This document shows positions 24,054-35,366 of a stretch of DNA of 64,000 nucleotides, piece after piece (within the stretch, counting starts at the first letter, position 1; each line of letters starts with the position of its first letter). Where the stretch lies: NCBI GenBank assembly GCA_963576785.1, contig OY756143.1:1922001-1986000 (forward strand). The letters run 5' to 3'. Source of the DNA: Chlorophyllum brunneum. Taxonomy: Eukaryota > Basidiomycota > Agaricomycetes > Agaricales > Agaricaceae. A program made the translations under genes and the position numbers. Below the pieces are notes generated by a model. That model was not told where the DNA came from. It made no database searches and worked only from the letters and a program-made list of their open reading frames with translations.

Positions 24054-25051
24054 GATCACACCGAAGTCAGAACCAGCGCCAGAGACCGTTGGCAAATGGT
24101 AACAAACCGGTTTGGGACACTAAAGGCAGACGTCGTTCCGTCTGATCCACGCGAGATCACTCACGTGGTCTGGCCCGGAATAGGCTTCAGTGCTCAGGCT
24201 TCAGAAGTTCTTCCCCGGTTTCTGTCAAACGACTTCACCTGCCATGAGGAGCTCTTACTTGGTAATTCCCAACAGCGAGTCTTTCGGCTTTCGCTATACT
24301 TGGTGGTAACATCTATAACTGTTCGGACTCGGATGCTTTTGCGCGCTTGCCAACTTGGTGCTGAACTCCGACCCGATTGTAATTATGATGGCTCTGGATC
24401 TACGTGCACAGGTCGATCTCTGAAACAGCAACCAACCTCAGTAGTATCTTTGATTGGAGGATGCCTCGGAATTTGTCCCGGTTCTTACTGGGTAACTCCG
24501 CGCATTTGTTGAGGTGCTCATAGTGTAAGCAGTGTGGGCTACCAGCACTACTATGCCTGACAGACAGACAGCAGCACAGACATAGTCAGGAGTTTCAGCA
24601 CCGTTGGTTCTGCCTCCATTTGATGATGCAAGACCCAGTGCTGAGCGCTGAAACCTTGTGATTAGTGTGAGTACTAATAATATGAGGGATGCCACCTGGT
24701 CCATCACTTCCATCGACTATCACTAACAGACTTTGTAGCTATGACGGTGGGATACACAGGAATGCCCATTACTTTATTTTTGACGCGGCTACGGTGGAAG
24801 AGATGAGCCTGGCCTCGAGTCCGCACCGAAGTCGACCTGGTTCGTGCAGCTGTCCAATCTAACATCATTGGAGGTTGTTTCGAAATTTTACAGAGCTGCT
24901 CGACCACGCGGATGCAAATGATGTTAGGATACGCAAGAAAGTATAAAGTCCGAGTGGTTCACCGCGTATTATTCCTCATCATTTACCGTCTCTTCTCCTT
25001 CTAACCAACCACGAACTCCAACAAACACCAAACAACTTCTAATCTTACACC
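24054..25051. other. 1-kb region with no supported gene
   Basis: A 208-codon + strand frame (23886-24512) overlaps the palA 5' end and looks like an antisense shadow. A minus frame at 24438-24713 encodes 91 aa with two hydrophobic stretches (VASLILLVLTLIT and VCAAVCLSGIVVLVAHTAY). It has no recognisable family and no neighbouring exon I can join, so I leave it uncalled. The last 100 bases before 25052 are CT/CA-rich and promoter-like. Confidence 0.4.
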
Positions 25052-25415
25052 ATGGTCAGTATGTCGTCTCCGCGGACGCAGTCTGTGACTAAACGTTCTC
25101 TACAGTCGAGAACATTCGCCATCGTGGGTGGCGACTACGAGCACTGCATCTGTCGGACTGATCATTGGTTTCAGAACGAAAAAGTAGAGGTGTTGTATGG
25201 CAATGCTTGGGTCACGGGTTATATCATATCTGGTCTTCACCGTGTCGGTGACGTAGGTGCATGGCAATCGTACCACCGTGTCTACGCTGACTTGGTTCTA
25301 GTGTGGTAGTTTGGGCTATAAGGTCAAGTTCCTTGCTCAAAGGGACCGCTATGTCGAGGGGGAGTTCCTCCAGGATGATGTCAAGGCAGCCCCGACCGAT
25401 AGCCAGTACACCTGA
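25052..25415 (+). CDS. Small 87-aa protein of unknown function
   Basis: Exons 25052-25054, 25106-25252 and 25302-25415 splice in frame to 87 aa ending at TGA 25415. The first intron (51 nt, GT..AG with an ACTAAAC branch-like site) would leave an initiator exon of just the ATG. Because it is in frame it may instead be coding, giving 104 aa. The product is compact and charged, with KVEVLYGNAWVTGYIISGL followed by GYKVKFLAQRDRYVEGEFL. That alternation of V-x-V, W and G-Y-x-V with basic residues is reminiscent of SH3/Tudor-like barrels, but this is an impression and not a family match. It has no signal peptide or membrane segment. The promoter side has the CA/CT-rich leader usual for expressed fungal genes. 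Confidence 0.55.
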
Positions 25416-25855
25416 GTCTGTTCCTGCGAATCATCTCGATACTTCTTCGTAGAGCTTGAGCGGGTCTCTAATAGATTTGATAATGATAGATAGTATAGTC
25501 TGCGATGGTTTTAATTTTCCGTGTCGCTGAATTTAACTGCCTGCTTGGGAAGGCACATTAATTGTGAATGATCTCGATGAGAATCAACTGTTGCTGTTTC
25601 AGGGGAATCAATTAATTGGCGTGGTCTCGAGAACTGGTAACAATAGATGGCGCTGTGGCTGTGACGACGGCATTTGCCATTGGGTCATCTGAGACTGGCC
25701 AACTCTGTTGATACCAGCATCCTCCTCTTTCCCTTCACCCGCCTGCTCGCTGTTGCCGGTCTCCAAGCGCTGGTCCTGCTTAGGCCCTTTCTTGACAGCA
25801 CCCTCCAATAAATCCCCCCTGTCTCCCTGTCGCTCAACAATCCTCACGAGCAACC
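25416..25855. other. Intergenic, no gene seen
   Basis: Lies between two same-strand genes. The last 150 bases before the RasGAP start are CT-rich and promoter-like. A 92-codon minus frame at 25608-25886 has no family character. Confidence 0.45.
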
Positions 25856-28641
25856 ATGTCTTATGAGCCCATGTCCCCCATGTCAACTCGCCGCCTCACG
25901 GGTAGGAACACGAACCGCTACAGTGTCACCGCCCTGTTCAGCATGGCAGCTGAGCAAGACGTAGAGGTAGAAGATGACTTGGCGAAAGGTGCGTTGCTGC
26001 AACTACTGTCCATTTGCTCGCTTAACCATTTGAATAGCCCAGAAACGACTACGGGACCTCAAGTCGAAGATTTCAGCACAATCCAAAAAGAACTTTGTGT
26101 TGGAGCGAGACGTGCGGTATCTGGATTCTCGGATTGCTCTGCTGATTCAGAATAGAATGGCCCTGGACGAGGTCTGTCGTTTGTTTTTTTTTGCTCCCCT
26201 TTTCCTGTCTGACAACTGTCGTCGCAGCAACGCGAAGTTGAGCGGACGCTTGAAGATGTGGACCCCACTGAAGGACATTACCCAGATGATCGAAAATTGC
26301 AGCAGTATTCCAACCTCTTCTTCCTTCTTCAATCCGAGCCTCGACACATTGCTGCCCTATGTCGTCTGGTCTCCCTCTCCGAAATCGACACCCTTCTGCA
26401 GACAGTCATGTTCACTCTGTACGGAAACCAGTACGAAAGCCGGGAGGAGCACTTACTGCTCACCATGTTTCAGTCCGTCTTGTCTGCCCAATTCGAAACA
26501 GCCACAGAATTTGGGTCCCTTCTTCGGGCGAACACGCCCGTATCGCGCATGATGACCACATATACCCGCCGTGGACCCGGCCAAAGTTACCTCAAGAGCG
26601 TTCTGGCTGAGAGGATTAACAGCCTCATTGAGCACAAAGACTTGAATCTCGAGATCAATCCCGTCAAGGTATGCCGACTCCAGATCTTCTCATGCACTTC
26701 ATTTTCACATTCTTCCAGGTCTACGAGCAAATGGTCAACCAGATTGAAGATGAGACTGGGGTGCTGCCCCCCAATTTACCCCGAGGTGTACCTCCAGAAG
26801 TTGCGGCTGAGAACATCGATGTCCAAACCATCATTGCTCCTCGCCTAACAATGCTCATGGAGATTGCCAATAGCTTCCTTGTGACCATCATTGAAAGTAT
26901 GGAAAGCGTACCATATGGAATTCGGTGGATATGCAAGCAGATTCGAAGTTTGACAAGGGTGTGTAGTTCCTTTGTCTAGCCAGGTGTTTAGCTCATTCCC
27001 ATCCAGCGCAAATATCCTGAGGCGACGGAGTTTGCGATATGTTCACTCATTGGCGGTTTCTTCTTCCTCCGGTTTATTAACCCTGCTATCGTCACACCAC
27101 AAGCATACATGTTAGTCGATGGTGTTCCCGCCAAACATCCTCGACGGACGCTCACACTTGTGCGTAGATTCTGCTCTTCTGGTCTTTGACTTCTTTTTGA
27201 GCTTCCGACACAGATCGCAAAAATGCTTCAGAATCTTGCTAACAAACCCTCTTACTCCAAAGAGGCATACATGATGACCCTTAACCCCTTCGTTGAGAAC
27301 AACAAAGCCCGGATTAACCAGTTCCTTAACAATCTTTGTGAAGTCGGTGACTTCTATGACACACTTGAAGTAAGTTGGGTGATAGACCACGGAAGCGTCA
27401 AATTCTGATTACCGTTACTTGGCTCTAGATGGATCAATACATGGCCCTTTCTAAGAAGGATTTGATGATCAATATCACATTGAACGAATTGTACAACACA
27501 CATTCACTAATTTTGCAGCACATCGAAACTCTGGTAAGATGGACTCACCTCTCCTAGCCTAGTCTAGTTAACAATGTCTGGCTAGTCCCCCAACGAAAAG
27601 CAACACCTACGAATTCTAACGGATGAGCTTGGTCCCGCTCCACCCCAAGTTCCTCGCAAGGAAAACCGAACCATTGAGCTGCCGCTATACAGTCGTTGGG
27701 AGACCCCCATCCAAGACATTCAGAGCGCGCTCATGGACTCAGTATCATCAAGTGACATGCTGTACATGGAAACCAAGTCTATTTTTGTTCAACTCATTCG
27801 GTCCCTACCCAATGCCGGGTTCAAACATCCATACGACCTTGCTACGATCGCAGAACGGGCGGCAACTACCAAGGATGCAATGCTTGTGCGCAAGGGTATC
27901 AAGGTCAAGGAGATGCTACGAGAGTTGGAGGAGCTAAAGATCATCGAGAAAACAGATGGATATAAGCTGATGCAAGAGGAGGTAGCTCAGGAGCTCGTTC
28001 ATCTTGGTAACCTACGCGAGAAGGTTATTGCGGAAAGCAAATCTCTCGAGGCTGTCTACAAGACGATATGCGATCACAACAATTATATGCGCTCGCAGCT
28101 AGAGCAATACAAGGCTTACCTCCAAAATGTCCGTCTTACCGCTACTAAGGATAAGGGTAGTACTACTGGAGTTGGTGTTGTTACTGTTGGCGGGAAGGAC
28201 AAGAAGCCTGCAAAGGCTGTCGTACTCGGTCCCTATAGATTTACCCATGCTCAGTTGGAGAAAGAGGGGATCATTGTAGAGAGCAATGTGCCGGATAACA
28301 GGTATGTTTCTTTCTTTGCGGTGTTTCAGTACTGGCCTTCAACCGATTGTTCCTCTTCTTTTACTAGACGTCCGAACATTTATTTCAATATCACCTCGCC
28401 AACGCCCGGAACTTTCATTATTGCGTTACATTACAAGGGCCGTGAAAAGGCTATTCTTGAGATGGACCTCAAGATCGATGATCTCTTGGAGAAGGTTAGT
28501 ATAACTCATTTGATTGAGGGCAATCTCTTTTGACGTTTATTACAGCAAAAGGACAACAAGCATCTGCTGGATCTGGAATATGTGCAACTCAACGTTCCGA
28601 AGGTGTTGGGATTACTCAAGAAGGTTTTCGCTAAGAGATAA
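25856..28641 (+). CDS. Ras GTPase-activating protein (Gap1/Sar1 type with RasGAP_C domain)
   Basis: Stimulates GTP hydrolysis by Ras and so switches Ras signalling off. Exons 25856-25988, 26038-26171, 26228-26668, 26719-26958, 27007-27159, 27214-27369, 27429-27533, 27586-28301, 28368-28494 and 28546-28641 give 766 aa. After a short Ser/Thr leader there is a coiled coil ([36 protein letters not shown]). The GAP domain (about residues 140-400) contains the signature [16 protein letters not shown]. The C-terminal RasGAP_C region, shared with IQGAPs, includes [28 protein letters not shown] and a final [18 protein letters not shown]. It lacks the calponin-homology and IQ repeats of true IQGAP, hence the Gap1-type call. 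Confidence 0.92.
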
Positions 28642-29298
28642 GGCATTTGTGTACACTCTTCCTCCATCCGTTGTGGCTTTTATACCACTCCCTTTCCTTT
28701 GTTTTTCTGTACTGGTACTGGTTTATTACCCCCGATACCTCCTTCTTCGCTCTTTACGCTCTCTCGCGCTACCTATTGAACTATTTAACACCTGATTATT
28801 TCTGCTCGTCGTTTAAATTTTTCTTCCTCTTCATGCCTGGGTGTGATATATTGTTCAAGTGTTTTGACCTTTGATAGCGGATGTATCAGTTTCACTATGT
28901 AGCCTCTGTTCAACTCCACCTCAGCGGGCCGCCATCACAGCCTCAATGTTGGGTGGATTTCCTTTTTGAGTAGAATGCACTAGACGCTCTCTATTCATGT
29001 TGACGAGGTGCAACAGGTTTGCGCGGCTGCCAGTAACCACCCTCCTGTAACGATCACCTCCACCACTCCGGCGCTGATTGCCTTCTCCCTTTGGTTAATT
29101 CTACACTCTTTTGGTTCTCTTCAATCTTCACTCTCCCCATACCTGTCCACACAGGAAAGGAGCTCTTCTAGGGTCCGGGCGCTCGGGATAATTGAACACA
29201 CCCCGTTTGTTACCGGCGCAGGGAAGGGAGAGGTCAGAAACGCGTAACGCGAATGCACTTGTACATCACAAAACTGGGACAACGATATTGACTGCCAA
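28642..29298. other. Intergenic between RasGAP and aspartic protease
   Basis: The first part is T-rich and likely RasGAP 3' UTR. The second part (about 29030-29160) is CT-rich and promoter-like for the protease. No gene recognised. Confidence 0.5.
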
Positions 29299-31638
29299 AT
29301 GTTCCTTCATTCGGAGTTGCAGACTCGTCCTTTATACTACCTCCTGGGTTGGTTAATACTGCTGTTGGTTGTCGGAAGTGTGAGGGCTGGGTCAGAGGGT
29401 TCAACTGCGGCGCTGCGACCAAGATTATTACCGAGGGAACAGCTTACAAGTTTACCCATCGTTGCAAGAGATGGCGTGACTGGACCACCCACGAACGGGA
29501 ACGCTACTGCGAATGCTACGCAACCAAATGTTCCAAAATCGAGCGCAGGATGGAGTGAGGTGTCACAGGCGAAGGATCGCCAGTGCGTATTCATTTTCAG
29601 TTTCGAAACGAGACCATCGTCAATCTTCTGTCTCATTGACAACCAAACAGGTCATATTACACTCTGATCAAGGTTGGAGGCATCAGCTTTCGAGTAGTAC
29701 TTGATACTGGCTCGTCAGATCTTTGGTTGGTCTCCTCAGGATGCGAGACGGATGCTTGCAAGACACTGCCGAGGTACCCCCTGAGCTATCAGAGTCCGAG
29801 TTTTCAGAGTGTGAATGGAAATACCACGGTGATTAGCGCGAGCTATGCAGATGGCTCGGGTACGTCTCTTATTATTTTTTGATTTTATTTGATTGGCGTT
29901 AAACTGCGACAGCGGTCTCTGGTTTTGTTGTCAAGGAAAGGGTGGAGCTGGGTGGATTGGCCATAGCTAATCAAACTATCGGTTCGTTGGGAGATCCCTT
30001 GGCGGGTTGATTGAAAGTGTTGAATGGTATCTCCGTTCCAGGGCTTATATCGAACTCCAGTGTACCCCTTAATGATCTAGAAAGCGGGTTTCTGGGTTTA
30101 GGGTTCCCGCGGCTTTCGACAGTGTCCAGTACCATCACAAATTGTGAGTTCACCTTGTGGGTCTTTCATTTTGGGATCTGACGGTACCAGCCACGCCCTT
30201 CTTCTCTGGCCTCGCCCAACAAGGACTGCTTGACTACCCATTATTTGGGTTCAGCATGACCCGAAACCTCAGCGGATCCCTTTCGTTAGGTGCCATCGAT
30301 GCGTCCATCGTCATCAGTCCTCGTAACATCAGCTGGAACAGTGTTGCTCAGTTCTCCCCCTTTGGCGCCGAGAGTCACACGTCTAGTTATCTGCACTGGG
30401 CCATCCCATTGACCTCGTTCAGTGCGAATGGGACTCAGCTTACGCCCATGCCTACTCAGGCTACCGCAACCGGAAATGTGTCCTTTGCCCTATTTGATAT
30501 GTGAGTATGTATTTCGGACGTGCGTTTTGAACTCATCAAATAAGTTTTTAGAGGCACATCTGGTATCTATGGACCTTACCAGGATGTATGCTCCGAGTTT
30601 TAGCTACTTGTGTAAGCAAATTGATAAATGGCTGAGCAGGTTTCACGCCTTTACGATTCGATTGACGGGGCTCGACTCGTTGATGCGGATAGTGCGTTTT
30701 TCTGTTATTGATTATATCCAAGGCTCATTTGGTGGCTAGTTGGGCAATGGGTTGTACCCTGTGACACGAATGCTGTGTTATCCTTCACATTTGGGTGAAT
30801 GTCTACGAAATGGATTGATAATAGATGGGCTAACGGATGTTTAAAGCCGTCATGAGTATATTTTGCACCCTTCGGACTACATTATTGGACCGGCATCTGG
30901 AAATCCCAATCTGTGCCTTTCATGGCCGAGGGGGCTACCTCCTAGCGCCGATGGAGTCGACTGGCAAATGGGTAAGCTATGTACGCCAAATATATGGTTT
31001 ATCTCATGCGCGACGCACAGGCTCTGCTTTCCTACAAACAGTCTATTCAATCTTCAGGTGCGTTCGTTTCGTTTCTAAGCTCATGACTTGGCCCCAAACT
31101 GTTTCGCAGCTATGGTATCGACACAAAAGAACCGCCTAAGATCGGTCTATACCCTCTTACATCTGATATCTCCACTGGTGCAGCCACATCTGGATCCGTG
31201 CAATCGGCAGTCATGTCATTCACACCACAAACCACCATCGATACTAGTCTTCCCAACTTCCTTGTCCCAACACCTACATTTACAACGCCTGCATACATCT
31301 TCAATACATCAGTTCCGGCGTCTGTAGGGGGTATCGTGGATACTGGGTTGGCAACAAGCACATACAGACCTGTCCTCGCTCATGCGCAAGCAACGACTGG
31401 TTTCAATGCATCGGCGATACCTACGGTATCACCCTCGCCTACAGTTGTGACGCTGACGGCGGGGGGTAGGACGATAGTATCGACGTATTCGATGGCCGCT
31501 ATTACACTTGGTGTACCTCCTGGGCAGACGAGTGGTGGAATTAGTATCCCGTTGGGTAGCACCATGAAAGCGTTCGCCATTGGAATGATTGTGCAGACTC
31601 TTGTTATTGGATTTTGGTCCCTTTCTGAAATCTGGTAG
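29299..31638 (+). CDS. Aspartic peptidase, pepsin family A1, secreted with C-terminal hydrophobic anchor
   Basis: Eleven exons splice in frame to 601 aa. A signal peptide (LLGWLILLLVVGSVRA) is followed by a Pro/Asn-rich propeptide. The first catalytic motif is VVLDTGSSDLWLVSSGC (Asp113), with Cys residues in the usual nearby loop and the flap region at SASYADGS. The second catalytic motif reads ALFDIGTSGIYGP (Asp324), with Ile in place of the usual Thr/Ser after Asp. A further DTG (IVDTGLATSTY, Asp503) lies near the C-terminus, outside the normal spacing. The last ~25 residues are hydrophobic (FAIGMIVQTLVIGFW), suggesting membrane or GPI anchoring like fungal yapsins. Introns are 47-68 nt. 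The fold assignment is firm; activity of the second motif is uncertain. Confidence 0.88.
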
Positions 31639-31794
31639 TGGCATAGAACTTTTTAACACTGGACCTTGATCTGTTAGTTATCTGTATAAATTATACCCCG
31701 ATTTCGTGCTCCCTCGAAGTTAGTTACCAAGTTCGATCGGCAAGATAGTATCTAACCCCAACATGTATTGAATCCTAGTAGAGATACAGGTACG

Positions 31795-33493
31795 CTACGG
31801 TGAGTCGTTCTCTGGTTTGGATTCTGTAGATGGCGGCTTCTCTGGCTCCTCTGATTTCTCCTCTTCTAGATCTTCCTCGGTTTTTGCCCACTCTGGTTTA
31901 GTTTTTCGTCGGTCGGCCAGGAGGGCATTGGACTTTTCGACGAGATGTTGGATTGCACCGTCGATGATGGTCATTTTACTGTTTTCTTTGGCTCCGGAGC
32001 CGGTCACGACGACATGTCCACCGTCACGCACCTTTGACATGGCCTGTGTGAAAAGAAAAAGCAATTAAGAAGACGGAAGAGAGCTAGACAGAGGATGTAG
32101 ACGCACCTCATGCATTCGCTCAACCATCATCAACTCGGCACCCAACTTCAACCACTCAATAATCGGTTTCCGTTCCTCGGGTGTAAACTCTCTGACTCTG
32201 CTGTCCTCACTCAAGGTCCCCAACTCACTGACACTCGCGGCAGCGAGGGTTGCAGGTGTACTGGGTAGGTTTAATGCGTCCTCGAGATAGTCGCGGAGGG
32301 CATTACCGAGATCTTGATGAGGGGTGAGTGAGAATCCAACGATTTCGAGGAATTTTTTGGGGTAGCCCAAGTTGGAGACGATGGGATTTGAGTCTTCGGG
32401 CATGCCAAAGAAGGAGCGTGCGCGGTTGAAGATTTCACGTTCGGTTGCATGATTGTTTGTGAAAGGTTCGGCCCAGACATTGCCCTGTGTAGTGAAGTAA
32501 AATGTGTGAGCGGGAAAATACGATGGTGATGGTGTGAGAGGAACGTACGGATGGACCATGGGCCTCAACGAACATGGTGTGGAATTGCTTACCAGAGTCG
32601 GTGTCGTATTCGTATTGGGCGAGGTAGAGGGGTATGAGAACGGGGTAAGCGGCGAACTATAACGTGCGCAGGCAGAAGAAATGTGAACGGGAATAGGAGA
32701 GTGAATTGGGGGTACGAACGAGAGAGGATTTGAGAGAGGAGGCGGTAAAGCGGAAGTCTGGGGCAATTGTTGCTTCCGGGTATGAGAGCTGGCGGGCAAT
32801 GTCGACGATGGAGAACGGTGAGATGTTGTATGGGATGCAGACGACGTCAAGGTCGTGTTGTCTCAGCACGTCTTGGGAGAATGGGAGGGTCTCTTGCGTA
32901 TGTGGGTCGGGTGGTGCGATGGGAGCGGAGGAGATGACTTTGTAGTCCGAACCTGACCCACAATGAGCGCTTGAAAAGAAGAGAACGACTGAGGGAGGTA
33001 CCTGGGATATAGCTGCATCACCATACTGTGAGGTGAATGAGAGGTGAGGAGGGCAGGATGGCGGGCACATACGCATTGTGTATCTGGGCAGAAGCTTGCC
33101 GCTGTATGACACGGTTAGTGGGTTTCGTGGGGTCAGACAATGGGACGGACATCGTCGCCTCTGATTACGGCCTCCCCCTGGAGTTCAACGTCAAGGAACC
33201 AGGCGGGAAAGTAGACGGGTGTGAAACGAGTGGGCCTGAGGGGAGAGAAGCCAAGGGCTGGAAATACGCGTGCCATGACGGACTCTAGGAAGTTTTCGTG
33301 AAGAATTACGGAGGCAAACGGGGAGAGGTATCGTTGTGCATCGTAGGGAGATAGCTGAAATGGGAAAGCTGGGGCGGGTGAGGACGGGGGTGGGGGGGAG
33401 TGGACGGAGCGCACCTCTAAGGTTGTGGAATGGATATGCGTGTGAGGAGTACAGTCTGCGGTGCACCACGCGAGCCAGCCGAGCACATAGCAT
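31795..33493 (-). CDS. Conserved-looking mitochondrial-type protein of unknown function
   Basis: Exons 33493-33415, 33368-33151, 33101-33073, 33012-33002, 32952-32720, 32656-32549, 32484-32107 and 32043-31795 give 434 aa with every junction in frame. The N-terminus MLCARLARVVHRRLYSS is Arg-rich and acid-free, a typical mitochondrial presequence. The body contains SPYDAQRYLSPFASVIL, FTPVYFPAWFLDVELQGEA, NAYIPGSDYKVISS, FAAYPVLIPLYLAQYEY and GYPKKFLEIVGFS. The C-terminus is strongly acidic (EEDLEEEKSEEPEKPP). I recognise no enzyme motif; the regular pattern suggests a single conserved fungal domain. The fourth exon is only 11 nt and supplies the Tyr-Ile-Pro part of NAYIPGSD. Skipping it shifts the frame. 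Divergent from the DnaJ gene, 180 bp between starts. Confidence 0.75.
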
Positions 33494-33673
33494 TTCCGAG
33501 GATGTCCTCCCCCAGCCAGCATCACCCACCCCCGTTTGCCATCTCCCCCCAATCCAAACACCATGCGTCACTGCACGTGACAGCCATCGACACGTATGTG
33601 TGACTGCCAACGTCCAAGCTCATAGGTCTGCTCCCCGCCCAAGCTCTCACTCTCTTTTCTGTCTCTCTTTCCC
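33494..33673. promoter_or_regulatory. Shared 180-bp promoter region of divergent genes
   Basis: Start codons at 33493 (-) and 33674 (+) face apart. The sequence is C/T-rich toward the + gene. No TATA element or named binding site seen. Confidence 0.5.
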
Positions 33674-35366
33674 ATGTTCCGACGCACAGTCCTTGCCCTC
33701 CTTGCCCTCGCTGCCCTCGTCGTCGCCGCCGACTTTTACAAGGCCCTCGGAGGTGCGTTTCCGCAACTTCTCCCACATGCTTCCAGTAATGACGTCCCTT
33801 TCCGGCTATGGCTAGTCCACAAGTCTGCTTCGGACAAAGACATTCGATATGCTTATAAAAAACTGAGCAAAAAGTACCACCCAGACAAGAACAAGGATCC
33901 AGGCGCTGAGGAAAAATTCGTCGAGATTGCCCAAGGCACGTCCCGAGTCTATTGCCGTCAGGACTGTCTTCTGATTTCCTATTATAGCGTATGAGGTCCT
34001 TTCCGATGCTACTGTGTGTATGCCTAGGCAATATGGGAACCTCCTGCTCACAAACTGTTAGAAACGCCAAATTTATGACCGGTATGGCGAGGAGGGGCTC
34101 AAGGCACACGAGGGTGGTCAACACGCAACCAATCCCTTTGACATCTTCTCCAACTTCTTTGGTGGCGGCTGTAAGTCTCTCCTAATTGACTGGCAACAAT
34201 CCGTCCTTATTCTCTCCAGATCGAGCAGAGCAAACCCGTAAAGGTCCCTCGTCACTTACAGAGTTCGAAGTACCACTGGAGGATATGTGTGTATCACCCA
34301 CATTTCTTCCGGAATTCAGCTAACACGATCCCTCAGGTATGGTGGCGCAAGCGTTGATGTACGTGATCCAGCAGTCTTACCCATCCCTTCTTACTCACTG
34401 GTTCGACAGTTCCAATTGCGCAAACGCGTCCTTTGTGACCACTGTCGAGGTTCTGGAGCAGCTTCAGACAGCGATATCCACACATGTACTGGCTGCAACG
34501 GCGCTGGCGTCAAACTGGTGAAGCAACAAGTCAGCACCTCACTTGCTCTACAAACAATCCACCACTAACTCGTAAACCTCCTAGGTCTTTCCAGGCATGT
34601 TCGCCCAGAGCCAAGTAACATGCAATGAATGCAATGGACGTGGAAAAGTCATCAAGCGCATCTGTCCTCACTGTGGTGGCAACAAAGTCATCGAACATAC
34701 CCAAGAACTCAGTCTCGAAATCACACCAGGCATGCCAGAAGGTCACGAAGTCGTGTTCGAGGGCGAAGCCGACGAAAGCCCAGACTGGGAAGCTGGTGAC
34801 ATCATCATTCGTGTTAGGAGTAAGAAGGATAAGGGCGGTTGGCGGAGGAAGGAAACGAGCCTGTACTGGAGGGAGACAATTGGTATTGATGAGGTGGGGC
34901 TTCCGATTGTGAGCTGTCATTGGCGGTGGTCTGATCACCGTATGCAGGCACTACTGGGCTTTGAGAGAAACTTGACCCATCTAGATGGTCATCTCCTACC
35001 ACTATCCAGGAAGGGTGTCACTCAACCAGGTGCGGATCCGAAAGACTGCCCCCGAAACCAGCGCGCTGATAATTTCCCGTTCCACAGGCTTCGTTCAGGT
35101 CATTAAAGACGAGGGTATGCCCGAGTTTGGGAGATCGACACATGGGGATTTGTTCATAGAATATAATGTGGTACTGCCTACAGAGATTTCATCACAGACC
35201 CGTAGAAGTGAGTGTCAACCCTCTTTCCACGTTCGACATATTCCGTCCCCCTATAACCCCCACTTCCTTGACTCCCTCCCGGTTTAGCTAATCGACGATA
35301 CTGACTTTGACTCGTGCAGAATTGATGGAGGCTTTCCATGGAGCAAGTGGCCATGATGAACTGTAG
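33674..35366 (+). CDS. SCJ1: ER-lumenal DnaJ co-chaperone (Scj1/ERdj3-like) with C-terminal HDEL
   Basis: Stimulates the ER Hsp70 (Kar2/BiP) in folding and quality control. Exons 33674-33752, 33816-33935, 33988-34013, 34062-34170, 34220-34286, 34337-34358, 34410-34529, 34585-34893, 34948-35029, 35088-35207 and 35320-35366 give 366 aa. A signal peptide ([17 protein letters not shown]) runs straight into the J domain ([21 protein letters not shown], with the essential HPD). Next come a Gly-rich stretch and four CxxCxGxG-type zinc repeats ([32 protein letters not shown]). The substrate-binding domain includes [22 protein letters not shown]. The last residues are GHDEL, an ER retrieval signal. 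The intron 33936-33987 starts with GC (AAG|GCACGT); no GT alternative keeps the J-domain frame. Confidence 0.95.

Noticed and set aside
23886..24512. 208-codon open frame on the + strand opposite the palA 5' end
   Set aside because: It lies antisense over the conserved BRO1 exon, shows no family motif and no splice partners. The frame is probably kept open by the codon use of palA.
31817..32068. 83-codon plus frame, Ser-rich
   Set aside because: It is the antisense image of the acidic C-terminus of the minus-strand mitochondrial-type protein.
33336..33815. 159-codon plus frame spanning the divergent promoter
   Set aside because: It overlaps the first exon of the mitochondrial-type gene on the opposite strand and the SCJ1 start in the wrong frame. 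It has no coding character.
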